Source of the DNA: Cymodocea nodosa
Lineage: Eukaryota > Streptophyta > Magnoliopsida > Alismatales > Cymodoceaceae
DNA length: 64,000 nucleotides
NCBI GenBank assembly: GCA_036874045.1
Contig: CM072335.1
Location: forward strand, 21,273,501 to 21,337,500
Direction: 5' to 3'
Position numbers and translations under genes: made by a program. The notes below the pieces were generated by a model. The model made no database searches, was not told the DNA's origin, and saw nothing but the letters and a program-made list of their open reading frames with translations. Positions 53,873 to 64,000 of this stretch are shown here, piece after piece. The stretch's first letter is position 1. Each line of letters opens with the position of its first letter.

Positions 53873-55558
53873 ATTTTTGTATTAGACCAATTACTCATTC
53901 TACATGTGATAAATCTGAAAATTTTTGTGCGGAAAAAGATTTTGTATGCATTGAAAATTCAAATACAAGTACAAAATCTTGGAATGAACTTACTGAAATG
54001 TATGAGCATGACTAAAATAAATTAACATCTAATAAAAATCGGTTTGGTCTTGGTTATACTACATCTAAAAACAAAAAGAATAATTATAAAAGCAATAATG
54101 CTATATGTGAGTATGAAGCTAATGATAAATCAATAGTACTTACAACTAATAAGAATATAAATGATAATGTTAAACTATTTTTAAACAAAAAGAAGAAATA
54201 TGCATTTAATGAACTTGGTCCTCTACAACATTGAGTACCAAGAAAAAGTTTTTTGTAATTTGTGTTGCAAGAGGAAACAACATTAAAATGGATCTTGGAC
54301 AGTGGAGCGTCAAGTCACATGACCGAACAGAAAAGTCTACTACAAAATTTTACAAATACCATGAAAGGAAGTGTAACATTTGGAAACAAAAGCAAAGATA
54401 AAATCATAGGTATGGGCAATGTTTAAATAACTCCAACTTGTGTTATTTTGAATGTACAATATGTAGAAAACCTAGGATTTAATTTGCTGAGTGTCATAAA
54501 ACTAACTGAAAATGGATATTATGTAGTGTTTGAAGATAATGTATGCAAAATAATTGATAAAAATATAGATGAAATTAAGTTTATTGCTAAAAGAAAAGGT
54601 TCTGTATGTATTTTATCTTTACCTTCTAGTGTAGTTGATTTAAATTCATGTTTGCTAGCTGAAACTAGTGATGCATATCTGTGGCATAGAAGGATTGGGC
54701 ATATAAATATGAAACTATTACATAAACTATTAAAAAAACATTTAGTGAGAGGTTTACCAAAGATTAAATACTCAAAGGACTTTATGTGTGATGCATGTGA
54801 TTTAGGTAAACTTCATAAAAACTCTTTTAAATCCAAAACTGATATTTCAAGCAAGAGAGTCTTAGAACTTATAGATATAGATCTATTTGGACCAACAAGG
54901 ATCATGAGTCTTGGTGGTAAACGGTATGTATTTGTTTTAGTAGATGACTTCTCTAGATACACTTGGGTATATTTTCTAGCATCTAAGACAGAAGTTTTTG
55001 AAATGTTTAAAATGTTTTACAATTTTGTTCAAAATGAATAGTGTCTCTATTCAAAAACTAAGGAGTGATCATGGAACTGAATTTGATAATGATCAAATGG
55101 ATAATTATTGTAATGAGCAAGGCATTGATCACAGATTTTCTTTTCCAAGAACACCGTGTCAAAATGGTGTTGTTGAGAGAAAGAATAGATCACTTCAAGA
55201 AATGGCCAAAACTATGTTGAATGAACATAAGTTACCTCAAAATCTTTGGGCTGAAGTAGTAAATACAGCTTGTTATGTTATTAACAGAAGTCATTTAAGA
55301 CCTCATGCTAATAAAACTCCTTTTGAAATTATGTTTAATAGGGTTCCAAAAATTTCTTATATGAAACCATTTGGCTGCAAGTGTTTTATTCTTAATACTA
55401 AAGATAAAATGGATAAATTTCAAGCCAAATCGGATGAAGGAATTTTTGTAGGTTACTCTACTAGAAGTAAAGCCTATAGAATATATAACAAGACTTCTAG
55501 GACTATTGAAGAAACCCTCCATGTAAGCTTCAATGAAAATTCTTTTAGAGAATCTTAA
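53873..55558 (+). pseudogene. Copia A2 Gag tail, protease and integrase
   Basis: Gag tail (CDKSENFCAEKDFVCIENSN, then NRFGLGYTTSKNKKNN) to ~54235. Protease entry LKWILDSGASSHMTEQKSLL at 54285-54345 keeps catalytic DSG. After a TAA at 54424, 54448-55041 covers GAG-pre-integrase (LWHRRIGHINMKLLHKL, FMCDACDLGK: the HHCC site) and the first catalytic Asp (LIDIDLFGP). A one-base frame change near 55035 leads to 54998-55558 with the second Asp (RSDHGTEFDN) and the Glu (CQNGVVERKNRSLQEMAKTM). The D-D-E triad is intact. Cleavage and strand transfer would need the frame to be whole, so it is dead as it stands. Confidence 0.92.
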
Positions 55559-57374
55559 TCTAAAGCTGATAATGATGATATGATTAATTTTCCAAAAGAG
55601 TTAGAGATCAATAGAGAGATTGAAGATTTATCTGAGAAAATCAAAAATATGAACTTAAATAATCAAACTGATGATGAAAGTGATGTACTTTCAGATGTTG
55701 ATGAGAGTATTGAGGACAATCAGAGAAATTGGCATTATTCTTCATCACATCCCATCACTCAAGTCATTGGTAATATTAATGAGGGAGTTAAAACTAGAGC
55801 TTCAGTAAATTTAAATAGTATGTGTATGTTTGTTTCTTTGGTGGAACCAAGGAATATACAAGAAACATTATCTGATGAAAATTGGATAGTGGCAATGCAA
55901 GAAGAACTAAATCAATTCATTAGAAATGATGTATGGGAATTAGTCTCTCCATCAGAAAATCAGTCCATTATAGGTACAAAGTGGATCTTTAGAAACAAAA
56001 CTAACGAAACTGGTCAAGTTATAAGGAATAAAACTAGATTAGTTGCACAAGGGTATACATAGGAAGAAGGATTAGATTATGATGAAACATTTGCTCTTGT
56101 GGTTAGGTTAGAAAGTATTAGAATATTATTGGCCTATGCTTGTTATATGGATTTTAAATTATATCAAATGGATGTAAAGAGTGCATTTCTAAATGGTTTA
56201 ATTAATGAAGAAGTCTATGTAAAACAACCACCTGGATTTGAAGATATTAAAAATCCTGGCTTTGTGTATAAATTGAAGAAAGCCTTATATGGTTTGAAGC
56301 AAGCACCTAGATCATGGTATGAAAGATTGTCTACTTTTTTAATAGAAAAAGGCTATATCATGGGAAAAGTGGATCATACTCTATTTATTAAGAGAGATGG
56401 TAAAAATCAGATTGTTGTTCAAATATACGTGGATGATATAATCTTTGGAGCAACCTCTGATAAGTTGATAAAAATATTCTCTGAAGAGATGACTAATTAG
56501 TTTGAAATGAGTATGATAGGAGAACTTTCATATTTTCTAGGACTTCAAATTAAGCAAATGGATAAAGGAATATTTTTAAATCAGGAAAAATATGTAGATG
56601 AAATGCTTAAGAAATTTAATTTTAATGATACAAGGATTCGAGAAACTCCTATGAGTACTTCTTTAAAGTTAGATATTGATGACATAGGAAAATCTATAGA
56701 TCAAAGAAAATACAGAAGTATGATTGGTTCTTTACTTTATTTGACTACTAGTAGACCTGATATTATGTTTGCTATGTGTGTTTGTGCTAGATTTCAATCT
56801 AATCCTAAAGAATCACACTTAATTGCAGTTAAAAGAATATTTAGATATATACAAGGAACTAAAAATTTTGGACTGTATTATTCTAAGGATAGTTCAATAG
56901 ATCTTATAGGATATACTGATGTTGATTATGCAAGATCTAAATCTGATAAAAAGAGTACTAGTGGCACATGTCAATTATTGGGAAATAATTTAGTGTCATG
57001 GTTTAGTAAAAAGCAAAACTGTGTAGTACTTTCTACTACAGAAGCTGAATATGTTGCTATTGCACTATGTTGCACTCAGATTCTGTGGATAAGGCAAACT
57101 TTAGAAGATTTTGGATTATCTTATGATACAACTGAGATTTATTGTGACAGTAGTTCTACAATAAATCTTTCCAAAAATCCTGTATTACATTCAAGAGCAA
57201 AGCATATAGAGGTTAGACATCATTTTCTAAGAGAACGTAATTAAAGGAAAAATTAAATTAGAATTTGTGTCTAGTAAAAATCAATTAGCTGATATATTTA
57301 CAAAACCTCTAGATGAAAATACATTCTACAACATTAGATTAAATTTAGGTATTTGTAGGCTATGTGATGTGTAA
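55559..57374 (+). pseudogene. Copia A2 reverse transcriptase and RNase H
   Basis: After a TAA at 55557 the pol linker (55580-56062) contains EIEDLSEKIKNMNL and the RT entry WIVAMQEELNQFIRNDVWEL, KWIFRNKTNE. A TAG at 56060 (likely former Gln or Trp) precedes 56099-56500 with YQMDVKSAFLNGLINEEVYV, ALYGLKQAPRSWYER and YVDDIIFG (Y at 56426). Another TAG at 56498, then 56507-57244 with YFLGLQIKQMDKGIFLNQEK, YRSMIGSLLYLTTSRPDIMF, the RNase H blocks LIGYTDVDYA, VVLSTTEAEYVA and RAKHIEVRHHFLRE. A 2-base deletion near 57237 shifts the end (ADIFTKPLDENTF...LGICRLCDV, stop 57372-57374). Confidence 0.93.
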
Positions 57375-57459
57375 AATGCTTAAACTCCACATAAAAAGAT
57401 AAATATTATTGATGATGTTGTTCACCTCATAATTATTATATACTTATCATAAATATCTA

Positions 57460-58450
57460 AAGTAATATCTAAACTACTACTTAAGATACTATGTATTTAT
57501 TGTAAAATCATAGTAGTATCTTATTGATTTTAAGTAGTTTATCAATTTTAATGGTTTTTATGATTTTAAGTGGAAGTGTAAATGAAAAACATTAAATACT
57601 TCTGACATTTTGAAATTTTGATTAAATGTTTTTCTTTGAATCAAGGAAAATGCATATGATCATGCATAAATTTGACTTAATTGATTAAACTTGTAGAATA
57701 AGTTATATGTAACTCATCTTAAACTGCTAATCAAAAGTATAAGCTTATTGAAACTGATTTATATTCTCAATACAAGCATAGAAGTAAAAATTGTATGAGA
57801 TTTGTGTTTTATTGCATCTGTATTAATGGAATACATATATACTGTGCTTAAAATGAAAAGTTCTTACAAAGTGAAAATCATTGAGAGTTTATTGATCGGT
57901 TTGATCACAAGACTTTTGTACTTGAGTAGATAGGTATGTAAGGATTGTTGTCTTGAAAAAGGATTCTTTAAATCTAGCAACCTAAGGTCTTGATCAGATC
58001 TGGGATTGTTGACTGAAAGCTCATTACACAGGTACATTAGAAAGCTCTTGTATGATTTAAGCTTTTCAAACTAACTTTTAAAGAAAATTATCAATATTTA
58101 CTATTTTGAAAAAAAAAAAATTTGTTTCATTAATTACAGATATCTTTGAATCACATATAGTTTCTATAAATATGACTACTGATTTATTGAATCAACATTA
58201 GTACTTTTGAAAACGTTTATTTGAGATACATTCTTTTATTCTCCTTGAATTAATCATATTGGGTTCAAAGTTGTGTTTTGATTCATATATAGTAGGAATT
58301 GATTCTAGAAATCATTTTTGATGATGTCAGAATAACGGAAGTCTCTAAAACGAAAATTTAAAAATATAGTTAAACTTAACATCTATTGTCACTACAAGTA
58401 TATTTTGTATTTTGATTGAATATATTTGAAGTATATTTGTAGGGGGGGGA
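57460..58450 (+). other. Non-coding module between pol and accessory ORF (copia A2)
   Basis: Starts with a perfect stem (AAGATACTA 57483-57491, TAGTATCTT 57514-57522). In the middle is the block 'ggattgttgactgaaagctc' (58003-58022) with 'acattagaaagctcttgta' at 58033-58051. It ends with 'aagtatatttgtag|g' (AG 58441-58442), which could be the 3' splice site for a subgenomic mRNA of the accessory ORF. Counterparts: 39715-40715 (minus) and, in the Ty3 element, 18500-19520. No ORF. Confidence 0.82.
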
Positions 58451-58966
58451 TTAACAATGTTGAAAAATAGATTAATATAATTCAGAATACAAATTTTGGT
58501 TAATCTGAATTAATGTCCTCTTAAAATCTTGATGAAATAATTTAAAAAGACAAACAAACTATTTTAGATTCAAAGGACAAAAATGTTTGAATAATTTACA
58601 ATGTTCTCAAGATAATGTTAAGTTTAGCATGTGTGTTGTTTTCGAAACGTTTCAGTTGGAAGCATCCGAAAATTATTTTAAGTGTACTAACTAGACGTTA
58701 TGTTAGATAAGGTAACGTGTAAAACTGCCTCTAGACAACGTTTTACTCGTTAGGTTAGTTATCTCAACGAGTTCTACTTGAATATTTCGGGTACCTTAAT
58801 TGAATAAACTTTATTCAATATTTATTTAATATCTAAACCTGACTTCTCTTCACGTTGAGTTATTCACCTAAAACCCTATTTAAACACTTATTACACGGGC
58901 ACTTAGGTTATTTGTAAACTTTGTCAAGAAAATCTTTCCCGCTTATTGTTGTTACAACCTGCGACG
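58451..58966 (+). other. Leader of the accessory ORF
   Basis: Non-coding stretch before the accessory start codon, similar in part to 39186-39700 (reverse). It includes 'tttcggatgc'-type and 'ctcgttaggttagttatctcaacgagtt' pieces (58745-58772), a hairpin with arms of the AACTCG.../...CGAGTT class also present in the LTR. Confidence 0.5.
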
Positions 58967-61212
58967 ATGGTCTCCAAGTTCTACAAAGGTCATGGCAAAG
59001 GAAAATGCAAAGGCAAAGGAGATGCAAAAGGAAAAGAAATAGAGAATGATGAAGTTCCACACACTTGGTTCAAGAAAATATTTCAAGTGGACAAAAGGTT
59101 AGTAGAAATTTATAGTGAATATTTCTTTCCTGAAGGTATACTGAATGAAGTTAGACAAGAACTTCAACATACTGATGCAAATATTACATACATGGGTATT
59201 CATAGTAAATTTGATAGAGAATACAGAATGAAATGTGCTGAGATTGCATTTCTCGAGCAGTATGCAAAATATTTGGAAAAGGTGTAGGTACTTCAACTAG
59301 AACTCCTCAAATACCAATAAACGGTAGTAGACTACATGAATCAGCTATCCCTACTCCTTTATATTCAAAACAAGTAGAATGAAATATTGCTATAGACAAA
59401 ACAAAACTTGACAGTCTTCGAAATGTCGTAGCAATTGAGAGTGCCTTAGAAGAATTAAAGCAGAAAACTTTTATGGAGCAATTTGAAAAGAAAACAGCAA
59501 TACTTGAACAGGAGAAACAGAAATGTTATAGAAGAAGAAAAGTCAAAAAAATTATGTCTAAGGAAACAAAGTCTATTGGAAAAGGAAAATCAGATGAAAA
59601 TTTATTTCCAAAGGACAATATGTGTCTAGCCATTGTACCTTATTGTGCATTTGATAAACTCATCAGTTCTGAACACACTGAAACTAATGAAGATAATGAG
59701 ACTTTATTTTCCCTTGCTAGAAAGCTTGAGAAGAAATACAAGTCAAATATGAGCTCAAGTTTTTCTATTAGTACAAGTCCTGATGATGTAGAAATTGACA
59801 ACTCAGATCATTAGACACCTAACATTGAACAAGTTATTGCAGATATAATTGACAATGTTGAGGTAGTAACTAGTTCACAGGCTGAATTGTCTAGAGTAGT
59901 AGATATTGAAAATGTTAAGACTCCAAAAGACCTAAAAGTTAACCAGCCTTCTATAGAATCTATAGAAGCTGAGTCAGAGAATTCACAACATGAATCAATG
60001 GAAATATCTGTTGAACAAAATGAACAATTACAGACAGATACACCGACTGTAGAATTTATGGAAACATTGAACTCTGATCATTCTATAGAGACTAAACAAA
60101 TGAATGTTGAGCATATTGAAGATGTTCCTAACACTGTTGAAGCTAAAGAATCAAGCTTACCTAAGCAGCTTCAAGATAATATTTTGGAAGAGGAACAACA
60201 TGACATTCATTTTGAAGAAGAGGTTCCTGAAAATGAATTAAACTCTAAATCACGGCTTCAGGTATCACCTTCTTTGTGTATAGTATTACAAATTCAAGGT
60301 AATGCAATTTATTTTAGATCTGAAGAAGCATTGCAGAAATACAATAATCTAATTACATGTCAGATTCTGCATGCTCGTCTAATAAAGTTCAAAAATTTGA
60401 TGGAAATAAGAGATCTATTTGAGTTTCAAGGCCTCATTAAATTCTTGCCAGTAGGAACGAAATGGAAGCAATACACAGAGCTTATTGCAGCTTTTTATAG
60501 CAATCTAGTCAAGAATGGAAATTTTCTGAAAACTCAAATAAATCAATAGGAGTTTATATTGTCTCCTGAGTTAATTTTTGAAGTTTTAGGATTAAAGAAT
60601 GAAGGTGTTGTTATTACAAACAGATTTGACATGATTAGATAACTGGAATGGAACATTTAGTCTTTATCAAAAATTCCAGATGTATATTTTGAAATGAGAT
60701 TAATGGAAAATCTAAATGTAGAGGCAAGGTTTATTGCAAATATATTACATGCAAATTTATTTCAGAGAGTTGGACACAATTTAGAAGTCAGTAGAAGCTA
60801 TTTATATGCAACTTATGGCCTGCTGAATAGAATTCAAATCAATAGGTTTGATGTTTTCACTTCTCAACTACAACATATGAGTTCAAAGTTATTTTATGGT
60901 GATGCTGTATGTAGACTCATTGCAAGCCAATTGAATTTATCCGACTGGCCCTCTAAAACTAAAGGCATGAGAGCATTTAGTGTCAAAGATTTGCAAAAAT
61001 TTCAGGCTATGCATAACCTTCAACGACAACAACAACAACAACCTGATTATACAAACCATATACAACAACAAAGTTATTCAACTCAAGTAGAACAGCAAAC
61101 CCAACTACCTCCTGACTTAGATGTAGTGCTTAACGACATCAGAAATGATATTAGGCATCTAGGAGATAAAATATGTAATGCTATAAGTGATATACTTAGG
61201 AGGGCTCGATAA
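58967..61212 (+). pseudogene. Accessory ORF of copia A2 (best preserved copy)
   Basis: Start ATG at 58967 (MVSKFYKGHGKGKCKGKGD), aligned with the second ATG of the minus copy. Order: basic Gly/Lys head; VPHTWFKKIFQVDKRLVEIY and MGIHSKFDREYRMKCAEIAF (to ~59290); a one-base change; an acidic coiled-coil-like middle (59473-60240); YFRSEEALQKYNNLITCQIL; RDLFEFQGLIKFLPVGTKW (~60405); ELIAAFYSNLVKNG; LGLKNEGVVITNRFD (~60590); ARFIANILHANLFQRVGHNL (60722-60780); NRIQINRFDVFTSQLQHM, SKLFYGDAVCRLIASQLNL; Gln-rich RQQQQQP; and the end LNDIRNDIRHLGDKICNAIS. About 748 codons with 4-5 breaks. No signal peptide or membrane helix. Function unknown. Confidence 0.85.
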
Positions 61213-61692
61213 TTATTTTTGTTTGTTTCTGAATACAAAATGTAATGTTTGTATTGCTTGTTTGATTCATTGAACAATACATTTTTCTGTGAATGTGTTC
61301 AATTATTATTCTTGTTTACAGAAATCGTTGTTGTAAATATATCTCTTACTATATATATATATTCTCTGTAATTATCTTTTTGATTAATGACAAAAAGGGG
61401 GAGAAATATTATAAAAAGATGATTATGATCTTAATTGCATATATTATAAAGGGAGATGATATTTAAATGGTTATTGTAATCTAACAGATGATAATTAGAA
61501 AACTAATACATATATAATTATTGACATCTGAGAGTTTTAGTTTTGAGAGGTAAAATTTACACAAACAATAGAAATAAGCTTAAGTGAACTTAAGTCAATA
61601 AACTTGTTTGTTGAATTAAAAGTTAACCCAACGAAGGTGCTTTGTTGAGATAAACATATTTCATAATTGATTTAATATGGTTTTGTCATCAT
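61213..61692 (+). other. 3' untranslated part of copia A2 with repeated purine tracts
   Basis: Non-coding. 'acaaaaagggggagaaat' (61389-61406), 'ataaagggagatga' (61446-61459) and the PPT proper (61693-61707) form a series of three purine tracts, as in the minus copy. 61595-61650 carries the 'gttaacccaacgaaggtgctttgttga' hairpin variant. Confidence 0.65.
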
Positions 61693-61707
61693 AAAAAAGG
61701 GGGAGAT
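61693..61707 (+). other. Polypurine tract of copia A2
   Basis: 'aaaaaagggggagat' directly before TGTTGAG, the expected primer for plus-strand DNA synthesis. Confidence 0.88.
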
Positions 61708-63424
61708 TGTTGAGTATTTTGTTTTGATGATGTGTGCTAAATGAAAATAATCATATTTGCTCAATTACTATTGCTTGTGAAAAGAAATTAAAATCATCAA
61801 TTAATACAGAAAAAGCTTACTGACATAAATACTTGTCTGTATTGTATCTGAAGTTAATAACTAGTCGTTTCGTTGCATTAATTTCTCATTTAACTAAACG
61901 TTAAGTTAACGTGTGTTTTTATTGAAAAGCATAATATGTTTTAAAGTTATATCTTCTGTATCATGAACAGTGCACGTTTAGACAACTCGTTAAGTTATAG
62001 TTTTGTTTGTATAGAGGTCACGTGAGAACTCGTTAAGTTAGAGGCTTAAAGGTTAAAATTGATCACGTGAGAACTCGTTAAGTTAGTGAGTAAAAGAAGA
62101 GACGAACTCGTTAAGTTAGTGTTATACACGTGGTGAAATTATAAGTTACGAATGTTGTATTGTATCACGTGAGGTGCACATGTTTAACTTGTTAAGTTAA
62201 CATAACTAAACGCGTTGAGTTGCTATATTGAACACTAAGGCAACGCGTTAGGTTAGCGTTATAAACTTAAGTTGTTATTTTTGCACGTAGTAAAATTCTT
62301 ATTATAAAAATATTTATTTATTACTGAATCGGTGAGTTAAAGTTTTTTTAGAGACTTACAGTCTTAACTATCCGAAAGGTAACTTAAGTCATGCTTTCAA
62401 GTCTTGACACATGTCTCACTAGTTTTATGGTGAAAAAGAGTTTTTCGGAGACTTACAACCGTAACTATCTGAAACTTAAACTGTTTTCGGTGAGTTATTG
62501 TTTAACCTTCCGAAAGAAAGGTTAAGCTGGTTCGGTGAGTTAGCTACAATACTTGTCACGTGAAATGGCACATGAGGAACTCGTTAAGTTAGAAACGTTA
62601 AGTTATATATACTTGTGTTACTCATTTAGTTAACATTAAAGTAACGACTTCTTATTACATTTGATGGAAATTTTCTTTTGGACGAGAAAGTTTATTTTGC
62701 AGGAAATTTTTCAAAGATCCAGGACTGATGATTAAAGAAAATTTGAAATATAAGTGTGGGTCAGAACGTGTGTGTTTTGATGAAGGAAAAAGAAAAGATG
62801 TGGAGAATTGGAAAACTAGTAGTGATTAAACGTGAAGGATATGCATGAAATGAAGATACAGTATAAAAGGCATAGAATTCTCGTTAATCAAACAATCTTT
62901 GCACACAAAAAGAAAAATCTTTTCGAGGGTCAAACTATCCTTGCACACCAAAAGAAAAATCTTTTTCAAGGATCAATAACACCTCTTCGGGGAAAATCAC
63001 TCAGGTGGAAGAAAACTCAGTGAAGCAAAAAAAGGTATTATTTATCTCACTGAAGATTTAAAGTATTAGAAGAAAGCAAATTCAGTGAAGCAGAGAAAGA
63101 CAAGATATACGTCACTAAAGAATTGTTGAAGAAGAAAAAGAAGAAGAAAGATCTCAAACAGGGATAAAAATTTTAAATTCCGTAAATTAGTTTTCTCTGT
63201 TTGTAGTTATGAAATTGTTTAAATGATACATGGTATCGAGATATAATTGCATCTACAATTTCTGAGAAGAATTGAATTGTATATTGTAATTGAAACCTTG
63301 AATAAAAATGATTTTATGAAAACAATGTCTCAACTTGTTTTTGAGTTTTAAAGTTTCAATTATATTTCAGAAAATATTGAAAAACACAATTCACCCCCCT
63401 CTTGTGTAGCCATACGATCCTACA
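61708..63424 (+). repeat. 3' LTR of copia A2
   Basis: 1717 bp, TGTTGAGTATTTTG...CGATCCTACA, with 'tcacccccctcttgtg' near the end. U3 (61970-62590) combines five CACGTG sites with repeated AACTCGTTAAGTT palindromes and AACTATCCGAAAG/TTTCGGTGAGTT-type pieces. A possible leader near the end has AG-rich runs (63125-63150). ORF 62832-63023 is a by-product of two tandem copies of 'aaagaaaaatctttt' with flanks. Confidence 0.9.
62019..62590 (+). promoter_or_regulatory. G-box and palindrome array in the copia A2 LTR
   Basis: CACGTG at 62019, 62064, 62127, 62166 and 62557. The palindromic AACTCGTTAAGTT lies at 62027, 62072 and 62104, with a similar site at 62578. CACGTG is the core of bZIP/bHLH (including ABA-response) sites in plants; five in ~545 bp are far more than chance. 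Regulation by stress or light is an inference. Confidence 0.65.
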
Positions 63425-64000
63425 TATATATCTGACTTTCTCTTCTTCACTAAATTTTCTTCTATTTGAGAGCTTTTCCTTGGAGAGGTGTTTTGATCCT
63501 TGAAAATATATTTCATTTGGTGTGTAGGGATAATTGATCAACGAGAATGCTATCTTTTATATTGTATCTTCATTTTATGCATATCCTTCATGTTTAACCA
63601 CAATTAGTTTTCCACTCTTCCCATCTTCTCTTTTTCCTTCATCGAAATACACACATTCTAACCCACATTTTCCTCTTTGAATTTTCTTTAATCATCAATC
63701 CTAGTTCTCTAAAAAATTTCCTACAAAATAAACTTTCTCATCCAAAAAGTTTTCCATCAAGTGTAATAACAAGTTGTTGTGTTAATGTTAACTAAACGAG
63801 TAAATCAAGTAGATTTATAACTTAACGTATCTTACTTAACGAATTCATCATGTGTCAAATCACGTGACATATATTGTAGCTAACTTAACAAACTAAGTCT
63901 GTGGTGTTACGCTAATTCAACGAACAAACTTCGTGGTATTACAGTTAACTCAATAAACTAACTCTATTGTATTACTAATAACTCAACGAACCAGTAATAA
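63425..64000 (-). repeat. Family-A LTR fragment in opposite orientation
   Basis: Matches 35215-35760 of the minus-strand LTR ('gagagcttttccttggagag' at 63468 and 35265, then 'gggataattgatcaacgaga'), so it is an LTR interior in minus orientation. It follows the plus LTR without a gap; the join contains 'acatatat' common to both. It runs off the window. Ends with 'cttcgtggtattacagttaactcaa' type repeats. Confidence 0.85.

Larger units (their letters stand above)
53873..63424 (+). mobile_element. Ty1/copia element A2 (plus), 5'-truncated
   Basis: Gag tail, protease, integrase, RT, RNase H, non-coding module, accessory ORF, PPT and 3' LTR, all on the plus strand. 5' LTR and most of gag are missing: the element begins at the break with the Tork-like fragment. 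Same family as 34858-42044 but better preserved. SIRE/Maximus type by RT wording and by the long downstream ORF. Confidence 0.9.

Noticed and set aside
58967..61212. Envelope (env-like) gene because of its location after pol
   Set aside because: No signal peptide, no transmembrane helix, no cleavage site or Cys pattern; basic, acidic and Gln-rich regions point to an intracellular protein.

Overview
This window is nuclear DNA of a flowering plant. It holds one recognisable host gene, a five-exon cinnamoyl-CoA reductase (CCR, lignin branch) at 48907-50920, with GT-AG introns and an AC-type MYB element upstream. GC-rich third positions in its exons lean towards a monocot, but the sequence does not settle this. 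Nearly everything else is LTR retrotransposon in nested, truncated and decayed form. I found no bacterial, organellar, tRNA, rRNA or CRISPR features.

Layout. 1-4238: decayed Athila-type Ty3/gypsy fragment (+). 4238-8633: truncated SIRE/Maximus-like Ty1/copia element C (-) with its 5' LTR, joined head-on to the fragment. 8634-14382: mostly AT-rich non-coding DNA with a ~30-bp tandem repeat, a copia RNase H relic and an exon-like coding remnant of unknown function. 14383-34857: copia element B (+; LTR, PBS, gag), split inside gag by a complete 17.2-kb Athila-type element (16165-33388, - strand) flanked by a 5-bp target duplication TGTAC. 34858-42044: copia A (-), 3' LTR, accessory ORF and truncated pol. 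42045-46021: copia B2 (-), LTR, accessory ORF and a partial LTR/PPT duplicate. 46022-52042: the CCR island. 52043-53872: a different copia fragment (-). 53873-63424: copia A2 (+), gag tail, pol, accessory ORF and 3' LTR. 63425-64000: part of a family-A LTR in opposite orientation.

The unusual part is the modularity of the elements. (i) One accessory ORF, basic/acidic/Q-rich and without membrane segments, occurs in three Ty1/copia copies and also in the Ty3/Athila element. (ii) A ~1-kb non-coding module, with a conserved stem-loop at one edge and a splice-acceptor-like motif at the other, lies between pol and the accessory ORF in copia A but directly before the 3' LTR in Athila, where duplicated polypurine-tract regions bound it. 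(iii) The Athila element carries its gag core downstream of pol, separate from the zinc knuckle. (iv) It also carries an intronless F-box/FBA gene. (v) LTRs of both superfamilies share a CG-containing 12+12-bp hairpin, other palindromes and CACGTG boxes. Together these suggest repeated exchange of parts between co-resident Ty1 and Ty3 elements, probably by template switching.

Decay is mostly C:G to T:A: TGG to TAG stops, zinc-knuckle Cys to Tyr, and CACGTG to CATGTG. None of the retroelement ORFs looks intact, so they are entered as pseudogenes. All comparisons were made by eye; no database search or computed alignment was run.
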